Shown: positions 8,210 to 15,860 of the stretch, piece after piece
Position numbering within the stretch: the first letter of the stretch is position 1
Layout: the number at the start of each line of letters is the position of its first letter
Source of the DNA: JAGZEG01 sp963930185
GTDB lineage: Bacteria > Actinomycetota > Coriobacteriia > Coriobacteriales > UMGS124
DNA length: 41,199 nucleotides
Direction of reading: 5' to 3'
Assembly: GCA_963930185.1 (NCBI GenBank)
Contig: CAWVLT010000008.1
Coordinates: 1 to 41,199, forward strand
Position numbers and translations under genes: made by a program
Notes under the pieces: model-generated
The model's input: only the letters and a program-made list of their open reading frames with translations
What the model was told of the DNA's origin: nothing
Databases searched by the model: none

Positions 8210-9970
8210 CTACCTGCGCTCGGCGATCTCCTGGCACACGTCGGCGATGAACTCGTCGATCTCGCGCACGTGGGTCTCGTTGGAGCGGTCACGCACCGAG
8301 ATGTTGCCGGCCTCGACCTCCTGCTCGCCCAGAATCAGCATGTAGGGCGGACGGTCGACGTTGCGGGCGTCGCGGATCTTGTAGCCTATCTTCTCGTCAC
8401 GCTCGTCGAGCACGGCGCGGATGCCGGCGGCCTCGAGGCGCTCGGTGACCGTGCGGGCGTAGTCGCGGCTCTTCTCCGAGACGGGCAGCACCTTGACCTG
8501 GCAGGGCGAAAGCCAGGTGGGGAACTTACCGGCAAAGTGCTCGATGAGGATGCCGATGAAGCGCTCGATGGAGCCAAAGGCCACGCGGTGCAGCATGATG
8601 GGGCGCTTCTTGGAGCCGTCGGCGTCGGTGTACTCCAGGTCGAAGTTGAGCGGCATCTGGAAGTCGAGCTGCACGGTGCCGCACTGCCAGGTGCGGCCCA
8701 GCGAGTCCTCCAGGTGGAAGTCGATCTTGGGGCCGTAGAACGCGCCGTCACCCTCGTTGATGACGTAGTCCTTGCCCAGGCGCTCCAGGGCCTTCTTCAG
8801 GCCCTCCTCGGCGGCGGCCCAGTCCTCGTCGGAGCCCATGGAGTCCTCGGGCCGGGTGGACAGCTCCAGGTGGTAGGTGAAGCCGAACTTCTGGTACACC
8901 GAGTCGATGAGGTTCACCACGCCCACCAGCTCGTCGGTCAGCTGGTCGGGGCGCACGAACAGGTGGGCGTCGTCTTGGTTAAAGCAGCGCACGCGGAACA
9001 GGCCGTGCAGGGCGCCGCGCAGCTCGTGGCGGTGCACCAGGCCGATCTCGCCGGCGCGGATGGGCAGGTCGCGGTAGCTGCGGGGCTTGCTGGCGTACAC
9101 GAGCACGCCGCCGGGGCAGTTCATGGGCTTGATGCAGTACTCCTCGTCATCGATGATGGTGGAGTACATGTTGTCCTTGTAGTGGTCCCAGTGCCCCGAG
9201 GTCTTCCACAGCTGCTTGTTCATGATGAGCGGGGTGGAGATCTCCACGTAGCCGGCCGCGTGGTGGATCTCGCGCCAGTATTGGAGCAGCTCGTTCTTCA
9301 GGATCATGCCGTTGGGCAGGAAGAACGGGAAGCCCGGGGCCTCGTCACGCATCATGAAGATGTCCATCTCGCGGCCGATCCTGCGGTGGTCGCGCTTCCT
9401 GGCCTCCTCGAGCATCGTAAGGTGTTGCTCGAGCTCCTCCTTGGTTGCGAAGGCGGTGCCGTTCACGCGGACGAGCATCTTGTTGTTCTTGTCGGCCTTC
9501 CAGTAGGCGCCCGAGACGCCGGTCAGCTTAAAGGCCTTGAGCGCCTTGGTGTAGGTGAGGTGCGGACCCACGCACATGTCGATGTAGTCGCCCTGCTGGT
9601 AGAAGGTGATGCGGGCGTCCTCGGGCAGATCGCCGATGTGCTCGACCTTGTACTTCTCGCCGCGGTCCTCCATGAGCTTGATGGCCTCGGCGCGCGGCAG
9701 CTCGAAGACCTCGAACTTGAGGTTCTCCTTGACGATCTTGCGCATCTCGTCCTCGATGGCGGGCAGGTCGTCCTCGGAGAGGGTCTTGTCGCCCAGGTCC
9801 ACGTCGTAGTAGAAGCCGTTGTCGGTGGCGGGGCCGTAGGCAAAGTCCGCCTCGGGGTACAGGCGCTTGATGGCCTGCGCCATGATATGGGCGGCGCTGT
9901 GGCGGATGACGTGGGTTACCTCGTCGGCCGGGCACTCGTCGACGTGCCCGTCGTTGTACAGAACCTTCAT
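8210..9970 (-). CDS. thrS: Threonyl-tRNA synthetase
   Basis: 586 residues; charges tRNA-Thr with threonine in the cytoplasm. The N-terminal editing domain keeps HSAAHIMAQAIKRLYP. The class II catalytic core has MNCPGG, VHRHELRGALHG and MLHRVAFGSIERF, which supply the zinc-binding Cys-His-His set, and a motif 2 region with VRCFNQDDAHLF. The anticodon-binding domain forms the C-terminus (about residues 490-586). It is shorter than the roughly 640 residues of the E. coli enzyme because the first 50-60 residues, the TGS domain, are essentially missing; the protein starts at MKVLYNDGHVDE just before the editing domain. The start has AGGAAGAG upstream and no better start was seen. This housekeeping gene interrupts the reductase array. 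Its leader contains a hairpin (10068-10115). Confidence 0.97.
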   Translation of the reverse strand: MKVLYNDGHVDECPADEVTHVIRHSAAHIMAQAIKRLYPEADFAYGPATDNGFYYDVDLGDKTLSEDDLPAIEDEMRKIVKENLKFEVFELPRAEAIKLMEDRGEKYKVEHIGDLPEDARITFYQQGDYIDMCVGPHLTYTKALKAFKLTGVSGAYWKADKNNKMLVRVNGTAFATKEELEQHLTMLEEARKRDHRRIGREMDIFMMRDEAPGFPFFLPNGMILKNELLQYWREIHHAAGYVEISTPLIMNKQLWKTSGHWDHYKDNMYSTIIDDEEYCIKPMNCPGGVLVYASKPRSYRDLPIRAGEIGLVHRHELRGALHGLFRVRCFNQDDAHLFVRPDQLTDELVGVVNLIDSVYQKFGFTYHLELSTRPEDSMGSDEDWAAAEEGLKKALERLGKDYVINEGDGAFYGPKIDFHLEDSLGRTWQCGTVQLDFQMPLNFDLEYTDADGSKKRPIMLHRVAFGSIERFIGILIEHFAGKFPTWLSPCQVKVLPVSEKSRDYARTVTERLEAAGIRAVLDERDEKIGYKIRDARNVDRPPYMLILGEQEVEAGNISVRDRSNETHVREIDEFIADVCQEIAERR

Positions 9971-10067
9971 GGGAGTTCTCTTCCTATCGGCATGGGTGGT
10001 GACAAGCGCGACGTAGTGCGGCAGGGCCTGCGGTACGTGTCGCAGCGCGCTGTGACGAGCGATTTAT

Positions 10068-10115
10068 GGCGCCTGTCTCTGGCTGGACACGAGCCATGAG
10101 TAATGGACAGGCGCC
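10068..10115 (-). promoter_or_regulatory. Hairpin in the thrS leader region
   Basis: A perfect 10-bp stem (GGCGCCTGTC at 10068-10077, GACAGGCGCC at 10106-10115) with a 28-base loop lies about 100 bases before the thrS start. I do not see the conserved T-box sequence, so this is not a recognisable T-box riboswitch. Attenuation or leader-peptide control is possible. Confidence 0.45.
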
Positions 10116-10302
10116 TAGATAGTCTGCGTCAGGGCCTGAGTTCGTGCGATATGAGCGAGCACGCAATGCATGCTATGAATCCCCTCCTTAGCAGGTGTGA
10201 TAGTTTTACCATGCGAGCGCCTTGCGGTCTAGCGTCGTGGCGTTCGCCGCCGCACGTACCACCCGAGTTCCATACGGGGTGCGGCGCCACGCCTTGCGCC
10301 GC
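10116..10302. other. Non-coding interval between thrS leader and upstream terminator
   Basis: No gene with family resemblance is seen. The thrS promoter must lie here on the minus strand, but I cannot place it with confidence. Confidence 0.4.
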
Positions 10303-10364
10303 ACAACAAAACAATCGAGCCAAATCCACGCTCAGAGGCCTCGCTGGCGTGGATTTGGCTCGAT
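10303..10364 (-). terminator. Terminator after flavoprotein 10469-12379
   Basis: A perfect 18-bp inverted repeat: ATCGAGCCAAATCCACGC at 10314-10331 and its complement at 10347-10364, with a 15-base loop. On the minus strand it is followed by TTGTTTTGTTG (10313-10303). It separates the flavoprotein from thrS. Confidence 0.85.
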
Positions 10365-10468
10365 GGAACTGCTATTGACCTTGCGGACGCAGGTGATTGC
10401 CCGGGTTGACGTTCCGGCGTGTCTGCGGCCTCATTCTGGATCCACCTGGCATTTCGAAGGGCTGCTGC

Positions 10469-12379
10469 CTACTCTCCCAGTGCCTCGGTGACGGCGGTGA
10501 GGATAGCGGTGCTGGTGAACGTGGCGCCGGCGACGATGTCGACGTCGACGGAGTTGGCCTCGACGATCGCGGCGGGGACGTGGCTCAGGGCATAGGCGGC
10601 GATGCTCTGCGTCTCGTGCTGCTCGATGACCTCGACCGCCTCGATGGCGTCGCCGCTCTTGGTGACCTTGACCACAACGGGCCCGCGCTTGCCGCTGCCC
10701 CGACCGATGAGCTCGTTCTCACCGGCCTCGTAGGTCGTCTCCGCCGGCGGGTTGGTGACGCTCTGCGGTACGTAGTTCTCGGCCCCGCCCATCACCGAGC
10801 CCTGGAAGTTGTCGTCCTTGGCGGCCGCGGCGTTGCGCCCCGAGATGCGGCCGAAGATCATGCCGCCGCCCAGGTTGCAGGCCGACTGATACTTCTCGGG
10901 CCAGATGTCACCGAACTCACCGGCCTCGTAGAGGTGGGGGATCGGGTTGCCGTCAATGCCAATGACCTCGCCCTTTTCGTTCTTCATGGCGCCGCCCTGG
11001 GTGTTCACCACGCAGTGGGTGAGCTTGACGGCGTAGTAGGGCGGCTCAGCCAGCGGCGTCAGGTCGTCGGGACGCTCGAACGCCCAGTCGCGGCCCTGCT
11101 CGCAGAAGCCGTTGTACTCCTCGATGGTCGTGGCCAGAGCGGCAGACGCCTCCTCGCTCAGGCCCATCTGCTGGCCCAGCTCCTCGGGCGTGTCGGCAAC
11201 GAGGATCCAGCCCTTCTCGATCTCGAAGGAGCCGTCGGGCGACCAGGACGAGTAGACGCTTCCCTGGTTGAAGATCGTGCTGTCCATGACCTGCCAGGAC
11301 TGCTCGGGCAGTGCGGGGGCCTGCCAGGTGCCGCCGTAGGGCAGGTGCCCGTGCTTGGCGCCGCCCAGCTCGTGCTCGTTGATGAAGCGCTTGCCGTTCT
11401 CGCCGATCAGGATGCCCCTGATGTTGTTGCCCCACAGCCAGGTGCAGCCAAGGTCCTCGTCACAGAACTCGAAGTTGTTGGACTCGAAGCTCGCCATGTG
11501 CCACAGCTCGGCGCCGGCCGAGATTGCCAGGCCGATGCCGTCGCCCGTGTTGTAGACGGCGTGCCCCAGCGAGGGCCAGAACGCGCGGCGCAAGAACGAC
11601 TGTTGGTAGCGCGAATTGTTCTCAAAGCCACCCAGCGTGAGCACCACGCCGTTCTTGGCGCGGACGTTGACCACCTGGCCGTCGACGGACACCTCGACGC
11701 CGTGGACGATGCCGGTGGCCGGGTCCTGGATGAGGCCGGTCGCGGGGGCCTCGTACCACACGGTGATGTTCTCGCGCTGCTCGACGTTGCTCTTGAACAG
11801 AGCGTAGGCGGCGCCGTCGCCGCGGCCCTGGTGCACGGTGAGGATGGTGAAGGACTGCGAGCCGGGGAGCTCGGGCCACTCGGCAGTGTCATTGGTCGCG
11901 GCCTTGGTGGCCACGGTGGGCTCGCCACCGAGGTAGGTGATCCAGTCGGCGTTCTCGGCCATGCCTTGGGCGTAGGTCTCGATGATGGCGTCGCTGGGAG
12001 TCTCGAAGTTGCCGCGCATGGCCTTGATGTAGGTGGTCATGCTCTCGGGGTCGTCAGTGGAGCAGAGCAGCTGCACGCAGACGGCCGAATTTCCGCCAGC
12101 CTCAGCCTCGGGGGCCTTGTCGATCAGCAGCACCGAGGCGCCCTCGTCGGCCGCTGCGATGGCGGTGTTGGCACCGGCGCCTCCGAAGCCGACAACCACG
12201 ACGTCGTACTCGGCCTGCCAGGATACGGTGCCCTCGAATGTGCTGGCGAGATCGCTGTTGGCGGGAGCCTCGTCGGCATGCGCCGCCTGCGATGTGGCAA
12301 ACGCGCTTGCGGTGGCCAGACCCGTCAGCGCGACGGCAGATGCTCCCAGCAGGTCCCTACGCGAGATGTCGGTGCTCAT
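10469..12379 (-). CDS. Tat-exported FAD reductase with C-terminal FMN domain (paralogue of 73-1947)
   Basis: 636 residues from ATG 12379, which follows GAGGAGGA. Tat signal SRRDLLGAS with an Ala-rich stretch ending HADEAPA. The Rossmann motif VVVGFGGAG lies near residue 64, with LLIDKAPEAEAGGNS. GKRFINEH, LTHCVVNTQGG and AGEFGDIW...NLGGGMIFGRISGRNAA match the protein at 73-1947 almost block for block. The C-terminal FMN_bind domain ends in VAGATFTSTAIL (covalent FMN motif). The position near the catalytic arginine reads VMDSTIF here, against IVDQARF in the paralogue, so the substrates may differ. It is divergent from LuxR2 (12682), the paralogue of LuxR1, so the whole two-gene module appears duplicated. 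Exported reductase of an unknown acceptor. Confidence 0.9.
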   Translation of the reverse strand: MSTDISRRDLLGASAVALTGLATASAFATSQAAHADEAPANSDLASTFEGTVSWQAEYDVVVVGFGGAGANTAIAAADEGASVLLIDKAPEAEAGGNSAVCVQLLCSTDDPESMTTYIKAMRGNFETPSDAIIETYAQGMAENADWITYLGGEPTVATKAATNDTAEWPELPGSQSFTILTVHQGRGDGAAYALFKSNVEQRENITVWYEAPATGLIQDPATGIVHGVEVSVDGQVVNVRAKNGVVLTLGGFENNSRYQQSFLRRAFWPSLGHAVYNTGDGIGLAISAGAELWHMASFESNNFEFCDEDLGCTWLWGNNIRGILIGENGKRFINEHELGGAKHGHLPYGGTWQAPALPEQSWQVMDSTIFNQGSVYSSWSPDGSFEIEKGWILVADTPEELGQQMGLSEEASAALATTIEEYNGFCEQGRDWAFERPDDLTPLAEPPYYAVKLTHCVVNTQGGAMKNEKGEVIGIDGNPIPHLYEAGEFGDIWPEKYQSACNLGGGMIFGRISGRNAAAAKDDNFQGSVMGGAENYVPQSVTNPPAETTYEAGENELIGRGSGKRGPVVVKVTKSGDAIEAVEVIEQHETQSIAAYALSHVPAAIVEANSVDVDIVAGATFTSTAILTAVTEALGE

Positions 12380-12499
12380 GTTGTGTCCTCCTCGTCGCTG
12401 TGCTCGTGCGTTGCTCTTGCGCTGCCCTCGCGTTGAGCCGTGCTCGCTCGTCTGCGAAAGCGCTGACATCAGCATGTGCAATTGCCGCTTGTCGTGAAA

Positions 12500-12548
12500 C
12501 ACATGAAACACGTAGTCCTGCGATGGACGCGCACCTACATAAAACATG
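12500..12548. promoter_or_regulatory. Candidate operator shared with 2046-2092
   Basis: CACATGAAA (12500-12508) and ACATAAAACATG (12537-12548) repeat the two words found between the paralogous divergent genes at the left end. The rest of this 302-bp intergenic region shows no other clear element. Confidence 0.5.
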
Positions 12549-12665
12549 TTGGCGGATGAGGTGGTGCCAAAGTGAGGACTTGCGACCGGGCCTCTTGTCG
12601 ATGCCGGCGAGCATGCCGCGATTGCGAGCGAGGCGTGGTTGCAGACAGGAAGAGGCAGACATGCC

Positions 12666-12674
12666 TGCTATACT
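12666..12674 (+). promoter_or_regulatory. Extended -10 (TGC-TATACT) for leaderless LuxR2 mRNA
   Basis: TGCTATACT ends 7 bases before ATG 12682. The extended TG motif compensates for the missing -35 box. No ribosome site fits in the remaining space, so the transcript is probably leaderless. Confidence 0.6.
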
Positions 12675-12681
12675 GTTGGGC

Positions 12682-14157
12682 ATGAAAAAACGTGCTGACA
12701 TATTGATCGCCATGATTGGGCTGGCCTTTTGGTGGCCGTTTTTGCGCAACAGCATCACGGGCTTCGTGTTGACGGTCCCGTCGAGCGACGCGCTGTTGCG
12801 CCAGTCGGTTTTCTGCGTGTTTATGGTCGTCGCGGCGATTTCTTGCGTTATTGGCTCGCTACTCTGTTCTCAAAGGGTCGGACATCAACTTGTGCCGCGC
12901 TTCTCCGGCCTGTTCCCGGCGGCGGTTGTGGCTGTGGGTATTGGCACGAGCGTGTCGAGCCTGCTTGCCGTTGCCCTGGAAGGCGATGCCCACTTTGTCG
13001 CGCAGTTGGTGTGCGCTGTCATCATGGCTGGGGCGTATGTGTTGCTGCCCGTGGCGTGGGGCTCGTATATATACGAGCGCATGCGCGATGTTCGGGGCGT
13101 TCTGGTGCTGTTGCTCTCCTCGTATGCGCTGAGCTTCGTCATCGGATATCTGTCATACCTGCCGGAGCCATTTACCTACATCCGCCCTGTGGGCGCACCG
13201 GCGATATCGGCTATCGCTTGGTATGTCTGTGGCGTGTTGGCGCGCCGAAACGAGGGTTGTCAGGCTTGCGGGGGCGTTGGGCCTGCCGATACGCAGCAGG
13301 CCAAGGGGGCCATGCGCAACCTGTACGGGCTCACCCTCGTGTTCTTCCTGGTGAGCAGTATCGCGACGGGTTTCATCAACACTGGGTCGGTCGCATACGT
13401 TCCCTCCGGAAGCACGCTGGTGCGCGACACGCTCGCACTTGCGCTCGCGGTTTGCCTTCTCGTAGCAGTTGCCGTGCTGGCGCGTCCCGATCGGGACCCT
13501 CTCCTTGTCAGACTGCACTTTCTTCTCATTGCCCTGCTCGGTGTGGTGCTGTTCGGGGGCGTCTTCATCGCGACTTTTTTGGGAGACGAGCTCTTTGCGT
13601 GGGGCACCGGCCTCATGCAGGCAAGCAAGTCGGGTTTCTCGCTCGTGCTTCTCGAGCTCGTCCTAGTCAGGGCCGGCCGCGACGTCTCGTTGCGTTCGCT
13701 GGCGCACGCCATGCCGCTGTTTGTGTTGCCGACGCTTGCGAGCAGCGCGATAAGCTACGTCGCGGTGCCGCTGGTCGTCGACGCGTTTGGCATTACCTAC
13801 GAGGGGTTCTGGGGGACGCTGTCGCTGACCATGGGGTTTGCCCTTGGCGTTTTCTTGTTCGTGTATCTGTCGTCACTGGCGATCCGGGGAGCCGAGCCCC
13901 CGGTGTCTGCGGTTTCTTCGGATGACGGCCATGCCGGGTGGGACCCGGTCCTCGAAGCTGGTCTCAGCCACGACCTTACGGCGCGCGAGCAGGAGATACT
14001 CGCCCTTCTTCTCAAGGGCAACACGTACCGGAAGATTGCCGAGCTGCTGGGCGTCTCAGAGAACACGGTGCAGTTTCACGCCAAGAACATCTATCGGAAG
14101 TTCGACGTGCACACCAAGCAGCAGCTCATCGATTGCGTTGAGGGATACGGCGCCTAA
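12682..14157 (+). CDS. Membrane-anchored LuxR-family regulator (LuxR2)
   Basis: 491 residues. ATG 12682 is chosen because the promoter box lies directly before it and the N-terminus aligns with LuxR1. Hydrophobic segments occupy roughly residues 8-400 (GLAFWWPFLRNSITGF, SYALSFVIGYLSYLP). The C-terminal LuxR helix-turn-helix occupies about the last 66 residues (DLTAREQEILALLLKG, then KIAELLGVSENTVQFHAK). The sensor signal is unknown; no periplasmic ligand domain or phosphoacceptor domain is visible. It is divergent from the FMN-domain flavoprotein at 10469-12379, the likely target, and convergent with LuxR3 with only 57 bases between them and no evident terminator, so read-through antisense transcription is possible. 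Confidence 0.9.
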   Translation: MKKRADILIAMIGLAFWWPFLRNSITGFVLTVPSSDALLRQSVFCVFMVVAAISCVIGSLLCSQRVGHQLVPRFSGLFPAAVVAVGIGTSVSSLLAVALEGDAHFVAQLVCAVIMAGAYVLLPVAWGSYIYERMRDVRGVLVLLLSSYALSFVIGYLSYLPEPFTYIRPVGAPAISAIAWYVCGVLARRNEGCQACGGVGPADTQQAKGAMRNLYGLTLVFFLVSSIATGFINTGSVAYVPSGSTLVRDTLALALAVCLLVAVAVLARPDRDPLLVRLHFLLIALLGVVLFGGVFIATFLGDELFAWGTGLMQASKSGFSLVLLELVLVRAGRDVSLRSLAHAMPLFVLPTLASSAISYVAVPLVVDAFGITYEGFWGTLSLTMGFALGVFLFVYLSSLAIRGAEPPVSAVSSDDGHAGWDPVLEAGLSHDLTAREQEILALLLKGNTYRKIAELLGVSENTVQFHAKNIYRKFDVHTKQQLIDCVEGYGA

Positions 14158-14214
14158 GAGCCTTGCCGTGAGATGGCCGGGTCATTCACACTGGTGGTCT
14201 GCGAGCGCGGCCCC

Positions 14215-15636
14215 CTACGTCGTTTCCTCGACGGCCGCGACGGCTGCGGCGAGCTCCTTGCGACCGGAGACCTGTGCCTTGCGGTAGATGCGGTTGGCGT
14301 GCGACTTCACGGTGCCCTCGGCTATGCACAGCTCCCGGCCGATCTGCGCCAGCGTCTTGTCCTCGAGCAGCAGGCGCAGGATCTCAAGCTCGCGATCGCT
14401 CAGGCCGAACCTCTCGCCGGCACGCTGGATGCGCAGGGCGGCCGCCGCCCTCTCGCTCATGGGAGCACCGCCTGCCACGCCTAGGCCCCAGAGGGCGACG
14501 TCGCGGCCTCTTCTGCGCATGAACAGCAGGGCTATTCCTGCGGTCAAAAAGCAGGAGGCCAGCGTCAGGGTCCCGTAGACGCTCCCTGGCAGCGCCGCTT
14601 GTATCTGGGGCAGCTGCAGGGTCTTGCCGGCGAGCGTTGCCGCGTATCGCGCGGAGTTCTGAATGCCAAAGAGGTGGGAGGGGCTGACACCTGTCGTGCG
14701 TGCCAGGTTGCCGATGCCCACCGTTGCCAGGATGCGACAGGTGAAGAGCCCAAACGTCACGAAGAAGTTGGCGATGGTGGGGTCCATGCTCTGGAAGGCG
14801 CAGAACAGTGCCCCTCCGCAGATGGCAAGCGGCATCCCCAGACGATAGACGTCGTTGAAGGTAAAGCGCTCCGACTGCAGCACGATGCTGGCGATGATGA
14901 TCAAGGCCGGCAGCGGCTTGCTGATCACGGTGAGCGCCACGCTGCTCTCGCTGGTCTTGGCCACCAGGCCATAGCACAGGGCGTAGGCGGCTACGACCGC
15001 GATCAACGTCCAGGGGACGGCGCGGGCGGTCGCGGTTGTCGTGCCTTGGGGGAGCTCGTCCGCCGTCAAGCTCCTGAAGGCGCGCACCAGCGCGAGCGTT
15101 GACACAAGCGGCAGCAACGCCATTCCAACTGCCAGGTAGGTTGGGTTGAACCCGAGCAAAACGACCCGAAAGACCTCCCCGGCGAGTGCCGAGCAGGAGA
15201 CATACAGCGCGATACGCGCAGGGCTCAGGCAGGAGTAGAACTCGTCCCAGAGCAAGATGGACAGGGCGATGCCCATCATTGCGGCACCGCCTCCGAGAAG
15301 AAACAGGAGGGGACTACCCGCCCCTAGCACGGAAATGGCCGTGCCCGCCATGGTGGCGACGCACACCAGGGCAATGACCGACGGCCTGCGCGCATACGGT
15401 GAGCACCGCCTTGCGAGCAGCGCAAGGAGAAGAAACGCAACGACGAGCACGGCGTCGAGCACGACCTCCGAGCGTGCCACGTCAACGGCCGCGCCCGGTT
15501 CGATGCACGTGTGGAAGAGCGTGAGCCAGGCCGTGCCGGCACCGGCGCCCATGACGTAGAGCGGGACGTCGAGATGGCGTGGCCACGCGCATGTGGGATG
15601 CACCGTTATGTCGAAGAGGTCTCTGAGCGTTTTCAT
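14215..15636 (-). CDS. Membrane-anchored LuxR-family regulator (LuxR3)
   Basis: 473 residues from ATG 15636. It has many hydrophobic segments (for example LYVMGAGAGTAWLTLF, VVLDAVLVVAFLLLALL, ALIIIASIVLQ) through about residue 395. The C-terminal helix-turn-helix (FGLSDRELEILRLLLEDKT, then QIGRELCIAEGTVKSHANR) is of LuxR/GerE type. It is only distantly related to LuxR1 and LuxR2 in the membrane part. It is divergent from two flavoproteins in a row (15861-17438 and 17582-19291), with repeated GGTTTACAGG sites in between, so it probably activates them in response to their substrate. Confidence 0.88.
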   Translation of the reverse strand: MKTLRDLFDITVHPTCAWPRHLDVPLYVMGAGAGTAWLTLFHTCIEPGAAVDVARSEVVLDAVLVVAFLLLALLARRCSPYARRPSVIALVCVATMAGTAISVLGAGSPLLFLLGGGAAMMGIALSILLWDEFYSCLSPARIALYVSCSALAGEVFRVVLLGFNPTYLAVGMALLPLVSTLALVRAFRSLTADELPQGTTTATARAVPWTLIAVVAAYALCYGLVAKTSESSVALTVISKPLPALIIIASIVLQSERFTFNDVYRLGMPLAICGGALFCAFQSMDPTIANFFVTFGLFTCRILATVGIGNLARTTGVSPSHLFGIQNSARYAATLAGKTLQLPQIQAALPGSVYGTLTLASCFLTAGIALLFMRRRGRDVALWGLGVAGGAPMSERAAAALRIQRAGERFGLSDRELEILRLLLEDKTLAQIGRELCIAEGTVKSHANRIYRKAQVSGRKELAAAVAAVEETT

Positions 15637-15643
15637 GTTTTCC

Positions 15644-15652
15644 AGTGTAACA
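15644..15652 (-). promoter_or_regulatory. Extended -10 (TGT-TACACT) for leaderless LuxR3 mRNA
   Basis: On the minus strand TGTTACACT ends 7 bases before the ATG at 15636. This is the same geometry as LuxR1 and LuxR2, with no ribosome-binding site. Confidence 0.55.
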
Positions 15653-15657
15653 CCTGG

Positions 15658-15738
15658 GCCTGGTAAACCGCCGTGGTTTACAGGGGAGGATTACGCAATT
15701 CAACCTTTTGCGGCGGGTCACGAACGATGGTTTACAGG
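15658..15738. promoter_or_regulatory. Candidate LuxR3 operators (GTAAACC/GGTTTAC)
   Basis: GTAAACC-GCCGT-GGTTTAC (15663-15681) is a perfect 7-bp inverted repeat just upstream of the LuxR3 -10 box, in its -35 region. Its right half with flank, GGTTTACAGG (15675-15684), recurs as a direct repeat at 15729-15738, 54 bases further toward the flavoprotein. Likely binding site of LuxR3 for both divergent genes. Confidence 0.6.
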
Positions 15739-15860
15739 CCGCGCCGGTAGGCTTGAAGGCAAGCGCGTCAGTCGTGGCGCGTCCGTCCGTGTTCCGCCTA
15801 TCCATATCTTGCCAGTGCTCGTGACGGGCACAGGCGCGGACTCGTAGAGGAAGGAAAACG

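Noticed and set aside
7624..8250. A 208-codon plus-strand frame between the SnoaL-like gene and thrS
   Set aside because: No family resemblance or ribosome site. It crosses the tandem palindromes and the thrS terminator and ends inside thrS.
8270..10099. A 609-codon frame antisense to thrS, and similar long frames opposite the flavoproteins
   Set aside because: Shadow frames created by GC-rich codon bias. The thrS strand has unambiguous catalytic motifs, and the antisense products have low-complexity Val/Leu/Gly content.
9971..10302. T-box riboswitch upstream of thrS
   Set aside because: A hairpin is present, but the conserved T-box sequence and antiterminator could not be found.
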